DNA of 64,000 nucleotides from Cloacimonetes bacterium UBA5284 (GCA_002410505.1 DHSO01000023.1:1-64000), one strand, 5' to 3'. Shown: positions 35,560 through 45,184, numbered from the stretch's first letter. The notes: a model not told the origin generated them from the sequence alone. Program-made: numbers and translations.

Positions 35560-35588
35560 ATTTTATTGTGGCTGCCTGTGGATGGCAA
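35560..35588 (-). promoter_or_regulatory. sigma70-type promoter of htpX
   Basis: On the minus strand TTGCCA (35588-35583), a 17-base spacer, TAAAAT (35565-35560), 26 bases before the htpX start; GGAGG lies just before the ATG. Both boxes match the consensus in five of six positions. Confidence 0.6.
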
Positions 35589-35707
35589 GCAAAAAATGTG
35601 GATTCGAATCATCAGCGTATCTAAATACGTCCACAAGCCATCTTGAACAGCGCCCGACAATGGAACACAGTCTTCGTGAAACGTAGCTGCTTCTACAGAT
35701 GTGGCGG

Positions 35708-37381
35708 CTAGTTGGAGAGGCTGAGATTGTTGAATTTATTGATATTGATCTCTTTGGCTTCAGTTTCTATGAATTGCACTCTCACTTTGTCTCCGGAGCC
35801 TGTAAGCGGCAGATAGGAACTTAAGTTACTCGTGGCAACAAATATATATCCCGGTCGGCTGTCCAGTGAGAAATGGTAGTAGCTTCTGCCATCTTTCACG
35901 TCTGTAGCGATACGAACGATATTTCCTTCCAGGAGGCTCATGCTATCTTGAATAAGGGCATTATCCGCACTGCCGGAGGTGGCAAGATTCATTTGGTAAC
36001 TCTCTCTGGCGCTTTTCACTGTTTCACCCACACCCACCAGGGAGAAATCGCTTACAGAAACGAAGCAATACATCTTCACCAAGCCCGCGGCGTCTTTCAG
36101 GGTCATAAAGTATGTGGGTACATTATCCAGATTTGCCAGGATTGGGAAGGTGGCGTAGTACTTAAATTGCTGTACTTTGCCCTCGGCTGAGCGCATGGCG
36201 GCATGTTCAGTAGCGCCGGAGATCAAGTATAGGGAAGTGTTTTTATTGCGGGTATTCGTAAGAACAAACCCCACCGTTCCTTCATCCGCACCCACGCTGG
36301 ACATTCCGGTGTAAAAATAGCTGCGTCCGTCATCACTGTATATCACATTGTAACCGGCAGTGGTAGAAAGCATATCTCTTTTGCCGAACAGCGTGTTCCA
36401 AAATCCACGCACGTACTTGCCCCACCAGTTCAGCTGCGGTATCACAAAATATGATGGTTGCACGCGATCCACCCAATCCGGGATCAATTCGTCGCTAAAG
36501 CCCTTTTCTGTCTTGATTAGCGGGTAGTAGTCGATATCTCCGGTGCACGCGTGAACGGTTACCAGGCCCAGGGCTTCATTGCCGCGGATGCCGATTTTCT
36601 TGGAATATAAAGTGATGGTCCAGTAAGGCTCCCCGTTGTCGTCGATCTCAAAGGTATCTCCCGCCATGGCTACGCCGGTGATGCCGGCAAGATACATATG
36701 TCGCTTCAGGTCCTGATTGAAGAAAGAATTGCTTTGATACTTGATGTTCAAAGCCTTCCCGTTCACTTCACGGATAAAGCGGATGTCTTGGGAGTTGGTA
36801 GCCGATACCATGATGTATCCCGGTGTGCCTTGATCCGTGTTTACCAGCCATTTAAAGAAACCGCTGTGCAAAAGTGGAACCACCCAATAGAGCTTGCTGT
36901 CCACCATCTGGATGGTAGGAGTGCCCAATACCACGCGGCTACCAAGCGCAAAATCTTCGCCCAGCTTTTTCTCTGCCAAAGAAGCCGCAAAATACTGATC
37001 AATAATGGGTACGCGGCTCATGTCGATGGGAGATACCATCCGGGAAAAATCACTTTCCTGCACCTTGCCGATCAAATCTCGGTATTTGCTGCTAACAAAC
37101 AGTGGGCTGAAAATCAGCGGTAAAATAATGAGCAGAACCAGCATGACAGCATAGAAAAACGTAAGCCCTTTGCGCAGTTTGCTGATTCCCCACAGCGGCA
37201 GCAATACAATAGCAAGGGCTGGAATCCAGCTCAAAAACTTCAGATTCAGAACCGGAAGATGAAAATAAAGCACATAAGCCACAAGCAACAGACTGCAGAT
37301 CGCAGCAAGCCATGGCTTCATACGAAAGGCGTTTATGTCGACATTGATCTTTGTCCCCTTGGGAATATTTGGCTGATTCAT
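35708..37381 (-). CDS. uncharacterised membrane protein with large extracytoplasmic domain
   Basis: About 557 residues from ATG 37381, chosen for the GGAG 7 bases upstream. Three or four membrane helices lie in the first 110 residues (e.g. PWLAAICSLLLVAYVLYFHL). The remaining 450 residues are beta-rich, with phrases such as PIDMSRVPIIDQYFAASLAEKKLGED, HSGFFKWLVNTDQGTPGYIMVSATN and YPLIKTEKGFSDELIPDWVDRV. This resembles conserved unnamed proteins I have seen in anaerobic Firmicutes, but I cannot assign a function. Single-gene unit with an operator-like promoter. Confidence 0.7.
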   Translation of the reverse strand: MNQPNIPKGTKINVDINAFRMKPWLAAICSLLLVAYVLYFHLPVLNLKFLSWIPALAIVLLPLWGISKLRKGLTFFYAVMLVLLIILPLIFSPLFVSSKYRDLIGKVQESDFSRMVSPIDMSRVPIIDQYFAASLAEKKLGEDFALGSRVVLGTPTIQMVDSKLYWVVPLLHSGFFKWLVNTDQGTPGYIMVSATNSQDIRFIREVNGKALNIKYQSNSFFNQDLKRHMYLAGITGVAMAGDTFEIDDNGEPYWTITLYSKKIGIRGNEALGLVTVHACTGDIDYYPLIKTEKGFSDELIPDWVDRVQPSYFVIPQLNWWGKYVRGFWNTLFGKRDMLSTTAGYNVIYSDDGRSYFYTGMSSVGADEGTVGFVLTNTRNKNTSLYLISGATEHAAMRSAEGKVQQFKYYATFPILANLDNVPTYFMTLKDAAGLVKMYCFVSVSDFSLVGVGETVKSARESYQMNLATSGSADNALIQDSMSLLEGNIVRIATDVKDGRSYYHFSLDSRPGYIFVATSNLSSYLPLTGSGDKVRVQFIETEAKEININKFNNLSLSN

Positions 37382-37406
37382 GGCAGCTCCTTTCAATAAT
37401 TTGTTA

Positions 37407-37437
37407 GATATGAACGCCGGGGCCTCATATCTGTCAA
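37407..37437 (-). promoter_or_regulatory. promoter with inverted repeat upstream of the membrane-protein gene
   Basis: TTGACA on the minus strand (37437-37432) directly abuts an inverted repeat with exact 7-base arms GATATGA (37407-37413) and TCATATC (37425-37431) separated by 11 bases. The -10 would lie within the distal arm (TTCATA or similar, weak), 26-32 bases before the start codon. Layout suggests a repressor that covers the promoter. Confidence 0.45.
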
Positions 37438-37858
37438 ATACTTTTTTGAGCCGGATTAATTTCTTGAATTAAAAAAGCTTAGCGCATGGGGATCACGCCC
37501 TAAGGATTGATTGCACAGCTTGACGCTATAGGCGATGATAATGGGAGATAAGGCGAGTCTTTCATGTGTTACGGCATGGTTTTTCCCCAATTTTGCTATC
37601 ACGCCTTCCCCGGATTGTTTACATAGCCATTTGCCTTATACGTTGTGTGTTCAAAAACAATAAAATGCCGGCTGAGCGCCTTAGTCCGATGAGGTGATCG
37701 GGGTAATTCTTTTGACCGGTCAGAACAGCACTTAAGTAGAAAAGAGCTTTGATTATTGCCCGTTAAAAAACGAGTAAAATGATCATAACTAAACAAATCT
37801 ATTGACAAAATAGCTGCATGGAGGTCCTTAATTCCAGATTAATATAAAAGGATGCAAA
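37438..37858. other. intergenic region before the SNF2 helicase gene
   Basis: About 420 bases with no convincing gene. A TTGACA at 37802-37807 lies upstream of the helicase but has no good -10 at 16-18 bases; TAATATAAA (about 37840-37848) lies too close to the start to be paired with it. A 69-residue minus-strand ORF at 37599-37808 has no recognisable features. Confidence 0.5.
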
Positions 37859-40800
37859 ATGGCTCGGCTTTTCAGCAAGGACTACCACGACAAATCCAAC
37901 AGTTGGTATTTCAACCATGCTATTATTCTGCTTGAAGATGGCGATTTGTGGTATTGGCACACCCTGGACGAATCTGATAATGTGCTCTTTCGCTTTTACC
38001 CCACCAGAGACAAACGCGAGTATTTCAGTGCCTGGGTGGAAGTGCTATACGATCCCCGCGAGCAACGCATCCTCAGCTTCCGGTGTGCCGAATGCGCTCA
38101 AGACGAAAGCTGCCGTCACTATCTTTCTCTCTTGCGTTATGCCTACAATTTTATCTCCGATGACATCTTGAAAGAAGAACCGGTGCAGACCTGTGATTCG
38201 GACAGTCTGAGGGGGAATCTTCGCTGGATCAGCAACTCCCACAGCTTCAAGCTTCTTTTTGAAGGCATCTACAATCCCGGCACCTCAAAGATCCGAATCT
38301 ACCATCAGGGCTTGGAAGATGTGGATGTTCCGGGCTTGTTGAAGATGATGAAAGATGGCGAGGAGGTGAGTGACTATATTAGGGAAAACTACCGGGTGTT
38401 CGATAGCTATCAACTAGCTTTTTTTGAGTATATCGCCAAATCCGGATTACATTACAGTGCGAAGAATTCGTATTGGTCGCTGCCGAAAACACAATTTGCT
38501 GATCTGCTGCTGCATCTGGAGCACATGCCCGGGCGTCTCTTTGTGAAAGAAACCGATGAAGAGCTTGCCTTTGTGTCTCAAGCTTATCCTTTGGCTTTGC
38601 GCATCGAGAGAGCCGGCAAAAAAAATTACTCCCTCACCCCCGTACTGGTTGATGAACTCTCAGCCTGGTATTCGGGCTATCCCACCTGGCTGTTTTTTCG
38701 CAACAAAATCCACAAAACGTGGCTCCCATTCAAGGAAGAAGTAAGCAATGCCATATTCAAGCGCGAAATGCAGATCATGCCAAACGACCTGGTGTATTAT
38801 CGCAGCGTGGTACACAACGAGCTTGCGGAGCACGGCATATATCTGGATTTCAGCGAAGACATCGAACTGCCCCGCGTGATGGATAGCCACCCCAAAGGCA
38901 GGCTCTATGTAAAAGAAATGGGAGAAGATATACTCATCGACGGTTTCTGGGTCTATCAAGATAGGTATGAATTGCCCATCGGCATGTTGAAATACGGTAA
39001 GCCATTGGTGTATAGTACATATCGCGGTAGCGACGCGGAGGACAAAATGTGGTTTTATCTCTCTCCCTATCTGCAGGACAAAGCTCAGGCTTTGCTGGAT
39101 ATGCTGCCTCCTCCTCAAGTCAATCAACTGGAACAAAACTCACAATTAGTATTTCGAAACCAAGATTTTGCCGCTCTGCAAAAGGCGGTGTTTCGCATCG
39201 ATGAAGAGGATTGGGAACTGATAATCGATGATAGCTTGAACCGTAGATCCATTATGAAGATCCATCTGGAGGCCGATATTCAAGTGCAAAGAACGGAGGA
39301 TATTGATTGGTTCAGCTACGAGGTAAGCTATCGCCACAAAGATCTGCGTTTCAGTCATGATGAGCTTGCTCGCTATTTCAAATCCAAAGACGAGTTTTTG
39401 CACACCTTGGATGGCAGAATCTTCTTCATCAGCAATCCTCAAATCTTTGCTGAAGTAGATCAACTTCTGGCTCGCAGCGTGCAAGATACAGATACCGTGT
39501 ATCGGGCACGCATCCTGAACCTGCCCTATTATCATCGATTGAGAGAAGAAAACCCTGCCTTCAAGATCATGGGCGACGACTTTCTGGAAAACCTGTCTGA
39601 AGATCTTCACGAGCGCAAACTAAAGCGCAATCCGGATTTACCATCATATCTGCAAACGATTCTGCGTGGATATCAGAAGGCAGGGGTGGCATGGTTGTCT
39701 ATGCTGAAACACTATCGTTTGAACGGTATACTGGCAGATGAAATGGGCTTGGGCAAGACCATTCAGGCTCTCGCCATGATCGCCATGGCTCCGGAAGGCA
39801 GCGTCAATTTGGTGATTTGCCCCAAAACCCTCCTCTACAACTGGGCTGGCGAGATAGAGAAGTTCCATACAAATATCCCCTACGCCATTGTCGAAGGCAG
39901 CAAAGCCAACCGGATCGAGCTGCTACAGAATCCCAATATCCGCTTGTACATAATGAGTTATTCGATGGTCTCCAGTGATGCCGCTCAATTAAAAAAAATG
40001 CATTTCGACTGGCTGATCCTGGATGAAGCCCAGAATATCAAGAATGTCTCCGCGCAACGGACAAAGGCGATCAAGAAACTGAATTCAAACTACCGTCTGG
40101 CCCTTTCCGGAACTCCCATCGAAAACAATCTAACCGAATTGTGGAGCATCATGGATTTCCTGATGCCGGGATATCTGGGCAGTCTTAAAAGCTTTAAGGA
40201 CAGGTATCTAAAGCCGGAAGACGATCATGAAGCCAGACAAGCTTTGCATCGGCTCAGTTCCCCCTTCCTGCTGCGCCGCGTAAAAAAGGAAGTGCTATTG
40301 GAATTGCCGGATAAGCAGGAACAGATATCTTGGTGCAAGATGAGCCCCATTCAGGAAAAATTGTATCTGCAGATTCTGGATACCGTACAAAAGAAATTAA
40401 TGCCGGGTGCTCCCGAAGAAATGAGCTATGTTCACATCCTGGCGGCACTTACAAAGTTGCGGCAAGTGTGCAACCATCCGCATCTGGCAAACAGTGATGT
40501 CCTGCCTGTGCCCGAACTATCGGCAAAACTGGAGATGCTGGTAGAACTGGTGCAAGACGCAATCTCTGCCGGACACAAGATTCTGGTCTTTTCTCAGTTC
40601 GTGCAGATGTTGCAAATCATTCGTAAGGTCTTTGATGATTTGGCGATAAGCTACAGCTATCTGGATGGCAAAACTAGAGATCGTGCGGAGCAGGTGAAGG
40701 CATTTGAGAGCAATGATGATATCCGCCTGTTTTTGATTAGTCTGAAGACGGGTGGCACCGGATTGAACCTTACTGCCGCGGACACGGTGATTCTGTATGA

Positions 40801-41029
40801 TCCATGGTGGAATCCCATGGTGGAAAATCAAGCCATAGACCGCACCCACCGCATAGGACAGACCCGGAAGGTACAGGTGTTCAGGCTGATCACCAAAGCT
40901 AGTGTGGAAGAGAAAATACTATCGCTACAACAGAATAAAATCGAGCTCTTCAATGAAGTCATCGAAGGCGGAACCGGAATTCTGAAATCGATGAGCCTTG
41001 AAGAGCTCAAAAGCCTGTTTTCGTATTAG
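37859..41029 (+). CDS. SNF2/RapA-family DNA helicase-like ATPase
   Basis: 1056 residues. N-terminal region has a SWIM-like zinc finger, CAECAQDESCRHYLSLL at about 75-91 (CxxC...CxH), then a bacterial SNF2_N-associated region to about 590. The motor has all motifs: DEMGLGKTIQ near 625, DEAQNIKN near 721, SGTPIENNLTELWSIMDF, and in lobe 2 VFSQFVQMLQ, SLKTGGTGLNLTAADTVILYDPWWNP and DRTHRIGQ. Such proteins remodel protein-DNA or polymerase complexes. A single-gene transcription unit by appearance. Family very confident, target unknown. Confidence 0.94.
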   Translation: MARLFSKDYHDKSNSWYFNHAIILLEDGDLWYWHTLDESDNVLFRFYPTRDKREYFSAWVEVLYDPREQRILSFRCAECAQDESCRHYLSLLRYAYNFISDDILKEEPVQTCDSDSLRGNLRWISNSHSFKLLFEGIYNPGTSKIRIYHQGLEDVDVPGLLKMMKDGEEVSDYIRENYRVFDSYQLAFFEYIAKSGLHYSAKNSYWSLPKTQFADLLLHLEHMPGRLFVKETDEELAFVSQAYPLALRIERAGKKNYSLTPVLVDELSAWYSGYPTWLFFRNKIHKTWLPFKEEVSNAIFKREMQIMPNDLVYYRSVVHNELAEHGIYLDFSEDIELPRVMDSHPKGRLYVKEMGEDILIDGFWVYQDRYELPIGMLKYGKPLVYSTYRGSDAEDKMWFYLSPYLQDKAQALLDMLPPPQVNQLEQNSQLVFRNQDFAALQKAVFRIDEEDWELIIDDSLNRRSIMKIHLEADIQVQRTEDIDWFSYEVSYRHKDLRFSHDELARYFKSKDEFLHTLDGRIFFISNPQIFAEVDQLLARSVQDTDTVYRARILNLPYYHRLREENPAFKIMGDDFLENLSEDLHERKLKRNPDLPSYLQTILRGYQKAGVAWLSMLKHYRLNGILADEMGLGKTIQALAMIAMAPEGSVNLVICPKTLLYNWAGEIEKFHTNIPYAIVEGSKANRIELLQNPNIRLYIMSYSMVSSDAAQLKKMHFDWLILDEAQNIKNVSAQRTKAIKKLNSNYRLALSGTPIENNLTELWSIMDFLMPGYLGSLKSFKDRYLKPEDDHEARQALHRLSSPFLLRRVKKEVLLELPDKQEQISWCKMSPIQEKLYLQILDTVQKKLMPGAPEEMSYVHILAALTKLRQVCNHPHLANSDVLPVPELSAKLEMLVELVQDAISAGHKILVFSQFVQMLQIIRKVFDDLAISYSYLDGKTRDRAEQVKAFESNDDIRLFLISLKTGGTGLNLTAADTVILYDPWWNPMVENQAIDRTHRIGQTRKVQVFRLITKASVEEKILSLQQNKIELFNEVIEGGTGILKSMSLEELKSLFSY

Positions 41030-41031
41030 TA

Positions 41032-41541
41032 TCAAGGATTGGGAAAGATTCTGCCCCAGTCTGGCTCAATTTTGTCATCCGCGCCAAAACCGTGATAGCT
41101 GTTGTTATCGCCATCAAACCATAGTTTTCTGCCTTCTCCCACCGGATTCCTGGCGGTGGCGGTTGCCATGATTACCTTGTAGGGAGCCACGAATACGAAT
41201 TCGTTCTCGTTCACGTTTTTCAGTTTTTCTACCATCTGAGTAGTGTAAATCTCCGAGGATTTCCAAGCTATGGCAAAGTTCCAATTCTCAATCACTTTGC
41301 TCTTTAAACCGATCTCTACCAGGGCTGCGTCGAGATCAAAGCCTCCGGCACTTCCCTGCGTCTGCCAGAAATTGTCCACATACGAATGCAGGGCCTCCAC
41401 AGCAGCGCGAACCTCTTCGGCCCGCTTCTGCGTCTGATAGGCGTTCCAGCGCGGTATCACCAATATCAGAGCTACTATGATTATTATTAAAGCCGCTACT
41501 ATGTAGTATTTAACTCGCGATTTGCCATTTTTTTCTGTCAT
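41032..41541 (-). CDS. small membrane-anchored protein, pseudopilin-like
   Basis: 169 residues. A basic N-terminus, one long hydrophobic helix (about 11-29, YYIVAALIIIIVALILV), then EVRAAVEALHSYVDNFW, as in the N-terminal helix of pilin-like proteins, though the usual G/FTxxE processing site is missing. The C-terminal part (WNFAIAWKSSEIYTTQ, ARNPVGEGRKLWFDG) looks like a pilin head. Exact role unknown. Has its own TATAAT promoter. Confidence 0.6.
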   Translation of the reverse strand: MTEKNGKSRVKYYIVAALIIIIVALILVIPRWNAYQTQKRAEEVRAAVEALHSYVDNFWQTQGSAGGFDLDAALVEIGLKSKVIENWNFAIAWKSSEIYTTQMVEKLKNVNENEFVFVAPYKVIMATATARNPVGEGRKLWFDGDNNSYHGFGADDKIEPDWGRIFPNP

Positions 41542-41573
41542 AATCTTCTCCCTGAAAGCTATCTTTCAAGTAT

Positions 41574-41602
41574 ATTATAAGTGTTTTTGTCGTCGGTGCC
41601 AG
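41574..41602 (-). promoter_or_regulatory. promoter with consensus TATAAT
   Basis: Minus strand CTGGCA (41602-41597), 17 bases, TATAAT (41579-41574), 33 bases before the start at 41541. The -10 is a perfect match; the -35 matches in four positions. Serves the pseudopilin-like gene. Confidence 0.5.
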
Positions 41603-41670
41603 ACGAGCATCCGCTCAGTCTCAAATTCTCTTGCCGCATTGATTCCGCTCGAGATGAAGTGGTACCGATA

Positions 41671-43158
41671 TCATATATTCATGCCAGTTAATAGGTTAAC
41701 GCTGATGCGGGCAGATTCGTATATGGTGGGCAATCCGGATCCGGGATGAGTACCGCCGCCAACAAGATAGCAATTTCCCAACTCCTCAAACTTGTTGCGA
41801 GGCCTCAGATACAGCATCTGATCAAGGCTGTGTGCGAGGTTGAATGTAGCGCCCATGAATACATTATAATCGTTATGCCAGTTCTGTGGAGTGATAATCA
41901 GTTCTTCTTCGATGCAGTCCTCTATATCTTCCAGTTCGGGTAGGGTCTGAGCCACCAGCTTCAAAACCTGATCTCTAAAAGCTTTCTTGTCACGCTCCCA
42001 ATTGATTCCGCTCTTGTTGTTTGCCACCGGAACCAGAATGTAAATCGAAGACTTCCCTTCGGGAGCCAGGCTGGGATCGATCGCGGAGGGGTTGTGCAGG
42101 TAGAAGGCTGTATCCTGATGCAGTACTTTACGAGCGAAGATGTCGCTTACATTCTCTTTGTATGTGGGGCTAAAACGAATGTTGTGATGCGGAAGATCCA
42201 CCTTTTTGTTGATACCCAGATATAGCATGAAGGTCGAACATGAATATTTCATGGTTTTTAGCTTGGAACGAGAATACTTTTTCAGGCTTCCTTCGGGAAC
42301 CAGATTGTGCATGGTATGGGCAAAGTCCGAATTCAAGAACACCGCGTCGGCAAAGAGTTTGCGGCCATCTTCCAAAAGCAGACCTATCACTTTTTTGCCG
42401 TCCAGAATCAGCTGTTTTACGGGACAGTTGAGCTCGATCTTGCCGCCATCTTCTTTCACTACTTTGGCCATCGCTTCAGAGATTTTGGATAGACCTCCCA
42501 TCACGTGGTAGATGCCTTCTCTGTGCTCTACATGAGGTATGATGGTGAACGCTCCCGGGCAATCCCATGGCGACATACCCAGATATTTGGATTGGAAAGT
42601 GAAGCTCAATCGCAGCTTTTCGCTTTTGAAGTAATCTCCCAAAACGCCATAGAGGGATTTACCCAAAGACAATATGGGCAGCGCACCCAACAGATGTTTG
42701 GAAACCATGCTTTGGGGTTTTGAGTAGGGGATTTTCAGACAGGGAAGCAGCTTTTTGTATCGCTTTTCTTCCACTTCCAAAAACTTGTCTATGCCATCCT
42801 CTTCGCCCGGGAACAGCTTGGCAATATCATTTTTCATGTCTCTGAGATCGGTGCGGATATTCAGGCTAAACTCCGGGAAATAAAGCTTGTACATGGGATC
42901 TAGCTTGAAGGTCTTCAGATAATCCTCAGTTCTGCGGCCAACCGCATCAAACATCTCGTCCAGGATGAATTTCATCATCAAAAAAGTGGGCCCGGTATCA
43001 AATTTGAAATTCCCCAAGTCTATGCGGGCATTTCGGCCACCTACGCGGTCTGCTTTTTCCATGATGCTGACGTTGTATCCGTTGTGTTGCAACAGCATCC
43101 CGGCGGTAAGCCCGCCCGGTCCCGCCCCAACGATCAATACTTCATTTTTCGCGCTCAT
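41671..43158 (-). CDS. phytoene desaturase (CrtI)-family FAD oxidoreductase
   Basis: 495 residues. N-terminal dinucleotide fold VGAGPGGLTAGMLLQHNGYNVSIMEKADRVGGR, then GNFKFDTGPTFLMM and the C-terminal signature YLVGGGTHPGSGLPTIYESARISV (about 465-488), all typical of CrtI-type carotenoid desaturases and related retinol/amine-oxidase family enzymes. No crtB or other carotenoid gene is in the window, so the substrate could be another polyene or lipid. Divergent from the glutathione peroxidase gene and driven by a good promoter. Confidence 0.88.
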   Translation of the reverse strand: MSAKNEVLIVGAGPGGLTAGMLLQHNGYNVSIMEKADRVGGRNARIDLGNFKFDTGPTFLMMKFILDEMFDAVGRRTEDYLKTFKLDPMYKLYFPEFSLNIRTDLRDMKNDIAKLFPGEEDGIDKFLEVEEKRYKKLLPCLKIPYSKPQSMVSKHLLGALPILSLGKSLYGVLGDYFKSEKLRLSFTFQSKYLGMSPWDCPGAFTIIPHVEHREGIYHVMGGLSKISEAMAKVVKEDGGKIELNCPVKQLILDGKKVIGLLLEDGRKLFADAVFLNSDFAHTMHNLVPEGSLKKYSRSKLKTMKYSCSTFMLYLGINKKVDLPHHNIRFSPTYKENVSDIFARKVLHQDTAFYLHNPSAIDPSLAPEGKSSIYILVPVANNKSGINWERDKKAFRDQVLKLVAQTLPELEDIEDCIEEELIITPQNWHNDYNVFMGATFNLAHSLDQMLYLRPRNKFEELGNCYLVGGGTHPGSGLPTIYESARISVNLLTGMNI

Positions 43159-43191
43159 GTATCCCTTCCTCCAGTTATTATTTATTAAATC

Positions 43192-43220
43192 AGTATATAA
43201 AAATCTGCCAATGAGGTCAA
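43192..43220 (-). promoter_or_regulatory. sigma70-type promoter of the crtI-like gene
   Basis: Minus strand TTGACC (43220-43215), 17-base spacer, TATACT (43197-43192), 34 bases from the ATG. One of the best promoters in the window: both boxes differ from consensus at one position. Confidence 0.7.
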
Positions 43221-43351
43221 GCAGAATTTTATGGCATCAGATGTTTAGGTTTTGGGATAGCGCCGGTGACAGCACATCATTAAGGCATGTTTGCCAACGG
43301 CAAATAATTGCCTACTTTATTATAAGACCATTAAAAATCAGCGGAGCAAAA

Positions 43352-43921
43352 ATGACCAGCAGATCAAGTAAAAGGTATTTACTTATCTTACTGATTTTAA
43401 GCTTAACAGGAGCAGTACAGATGGCATACGCGAAGAATATATACGACTTTGAGCCGCAGCTGATCGACGCTACGGTTCAAAAAATGAGTGATTATGAGGG
43501 TAAGGTGCTGCTGATCGTAAATACGGCCAGCAAATGCGGCTTTACAAAGCAATATGAAGGTCTGCAAAAGCTTTATGACGATTACAAAGAACAAGGCTTT
43601 GCGGTACTTGGCTTTCCCGCCAACAACTTCATGAATCAAGAACCGGGGGAAAACGATACAATAGCGCAGTTTTGCCGCTTGAATTTTGGGGTGAGCTTTC
43701 CGCTTTTTGCCAAGCTCTCCGTGCGGGGCAAAAATATCCATCCCCTGTTCGATTGGCTCACCTCAAAGACGGAAAATCCGGAATATGCCGGCAAGGTTAC
43801 CTGGAACTTCAATAAATTCCTGATCTCCAAAGATGGCCGGCTTATCGGGCGCTTTGGTTCCAGAGTGGAGCCCTCGGATCCGGAACTGATCAAGGCCATA
43901 AAGGAAGCTCTGGCCTCATAG
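43352..43921 (+). CDS. exported glutathione peroxidase-family thiol peroxidase
   Basis: 189 residues from ATG 43352 with GGAG 6 bases upstream; a much longer in-frame reading from 42965 runs antisense through the crtI-like gene and is not used. A signal peptide ends at AYA (about residue 27). The catalytic site NTASKCGFTKQYEGL has cysteine (C62), not selenocysteine; the FPANNFMNQEPG (Gln) and WNFNKFLI (Trp/Asn) tetrad residues are kept. It likely reduces peroxides in the periplasm, with thioredoxin-like rather than glutathione reductants. Confidence 0.92.
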   Translation: MTSRSSKRYLLILLILSLTGAVQMAYAKNIYDFEPQLIDATVQKMSDYEGKVLLIVNTASKCGFTKQYEGLQKLYDDYKEQGFAVLGFPANNFMNQEPGENDTIAQFCRLNFGVSFPLFAKLSVRGKNIHPLFDWLTSKTENPEYAGKVTWNFNKFLISKDGRLIGRFGSRVEPSDPELIKAIKEALAS

Positions 43922-44029
43922 TAAGGATCTTTCGCACTCAGAGCATCAAGCGCGCTGAATCGTCTCCACCAGTAGCTGACATCGCAGGCCGCAGGATCAT
44001 GAATCCTTATCTGCTTTGCGGATTTATTA

Positions 44030-44057
44030 TTGACACAATCAGCATTTCCAAAATACT
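44030..44057 (+). promoter_or_regulatory. putative promoter of the kdd-kamA operon
   Basis: TTGACA at 44030-44035, a 16-base spacer and AATACT at 44052-44057, 55 bases before the kdd start. The -10 is weak but resembles the GATACT of the superoxide reductase promoter. Confidence 0.45.
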
Positions 44058-44112
44058 GGAAAGACTAAGATAAGTTTATATCAAATAATAGATTAGATAC
44101 TGTGGAGGAATT

Positions 44113-45171
44113 ATGAAAACTGGCGGATGCCGCTATGGAACCCATCGTGTTATAGAACCCAAGGGTGTATTACCTCAGCCTGCCCGCGTTCTGAATAACG
44201 ATATGAACGAGATTTGGGACAACGAACTGAAAATCGACGTTATCAGACTGAATGTGGACAGCGCTTCTTTTCATCAGATCAAGAATAAACTGCAAGTCCA
44301 AGGCCATACTGACATGGAAAATGCCTTCGCTGATCACGCTGTTGATCTCACAAATCGCACCGGAAAACACAAAAACGAAGATACCGGAAGCGGCGGAATG
44401 CTGATCGGCAGAGTCTCTGAGATCGGCCCGAATTTTGAAATGAAAGACAAGATCAAAGTGGGAGACAAGATTGCCAGCCTGGTATCTCTCTCGCTTACTC
44501 CACTGAAGATCAATGAAGTAAAGAGAGTGCTGCTGGACAAGGATCAGGTGGAAATCGAAGGTCAAGCCATCCTTTTCAGCAGTGGCATCTATGCCAAGCT
44601 CCCGGACGACATGGACGAAAACCTCGCGCTCTCGGTACTGGACGTGGCCGGTGCGCCCGCTCAGGTGGAGCGCCTGGTAAAAGCCGGCGACAATGTGGTG
44701 ATCATCGGTGCCAATGGTAAGAGCGGAATTCTGTGTAATGCTGTGGCACGGGAACGGGCCGGAGTGTCCGGTAAGGTGATCGGTGTGGTTCGCAATCCGG
44801 ATTACATACCCACTTGCAAGGACACCGGCTGTCATGAAGTGATCATCGCCAATGCCACAGACGCGATCACTATCCAGAAAGAAGTCTCCCGTCTCACCGA
44901 CGGAAAAATGGCTGATGTGGTGATAAACGTGGTAAACATCGAAGATACCGAACTTCCCACCATCATGGCAGCCCGGGATAGAGGCCTGGTATATTTCTTC
45001 TCGATGGCCACTTCATTCACCAAAGCCGCTTTGGGTGCAGAGGGTATCGGAGCGGATGTGGATATGATCCTGGGCAATGGCTACGCTCGAAATCACGCGA
45101 TGATTTCCCTGGATCTATTGCGCAGAAACCCCGTACTAATGAAACTTTTTAAAGAACGTTATACAGATTAG
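44113..45171 (+). CDS. kdd: L-erythro-3,5-diaminohexanoate dehydrogenase
   Basis: 352 residues. The N-terminus MKTGGCRYGTHRVIEPKGVLPQPA and the nucleotide-binding part NVVIIGANGKSGILCNAVARE (about 195-215) fit Kdd, the NAD(P)-dependent enzyme oxidising (3S,5S)-diaminohexanoate in lysine fermentation. It belongs to the medium-chain dehydrogenase superfamily but lacks zinc cysteines in the usual places. First gene of an operon with kamA. GGAGG lies 6 bases before the ATG. Identification rests on sequence impression and on neighbourhood. Confidence 0.88.
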   Translation: MKTGGCRYGTHRVIEPKGVLPQPARVLNNDMNEIWDNELKIDVIRLNVDSASFHQIKNKLQVQGHTDMENAFADHAVDLTNRTGKHKNEDTGSGGMLIGRVSEIGPNFEMKDKIKVGDKIASLVSLSLTPLKINEVKRVLLDKDQVEIEGQAILFSSGIYAKLPDDMDENLALSVLDVAGAPAQVERLVKAGDNVVIIGANGKSGILCNAVARERAGVSGKVIGVVRNPDYIPTCKDTGCHEVIIANATDAITIQKEVSRLTDGKMADVVINVVNIEDTELPTIMAARDRGLVYFFSMATSFTKAALGAEGIGADVDMILGNGYARNHAMISLDLLRRNPVLMKLFKERYTD

Positions 45172-45184
45172 GACAGGAGCAATA

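Noticed and set aside
42965..43351. N-terminal extension of the glutathione peroxidase reading frame
   Set aside because: Runs antisense through the crtI-like gene; a signal peptide and ribosome site are found at 43352 instead.
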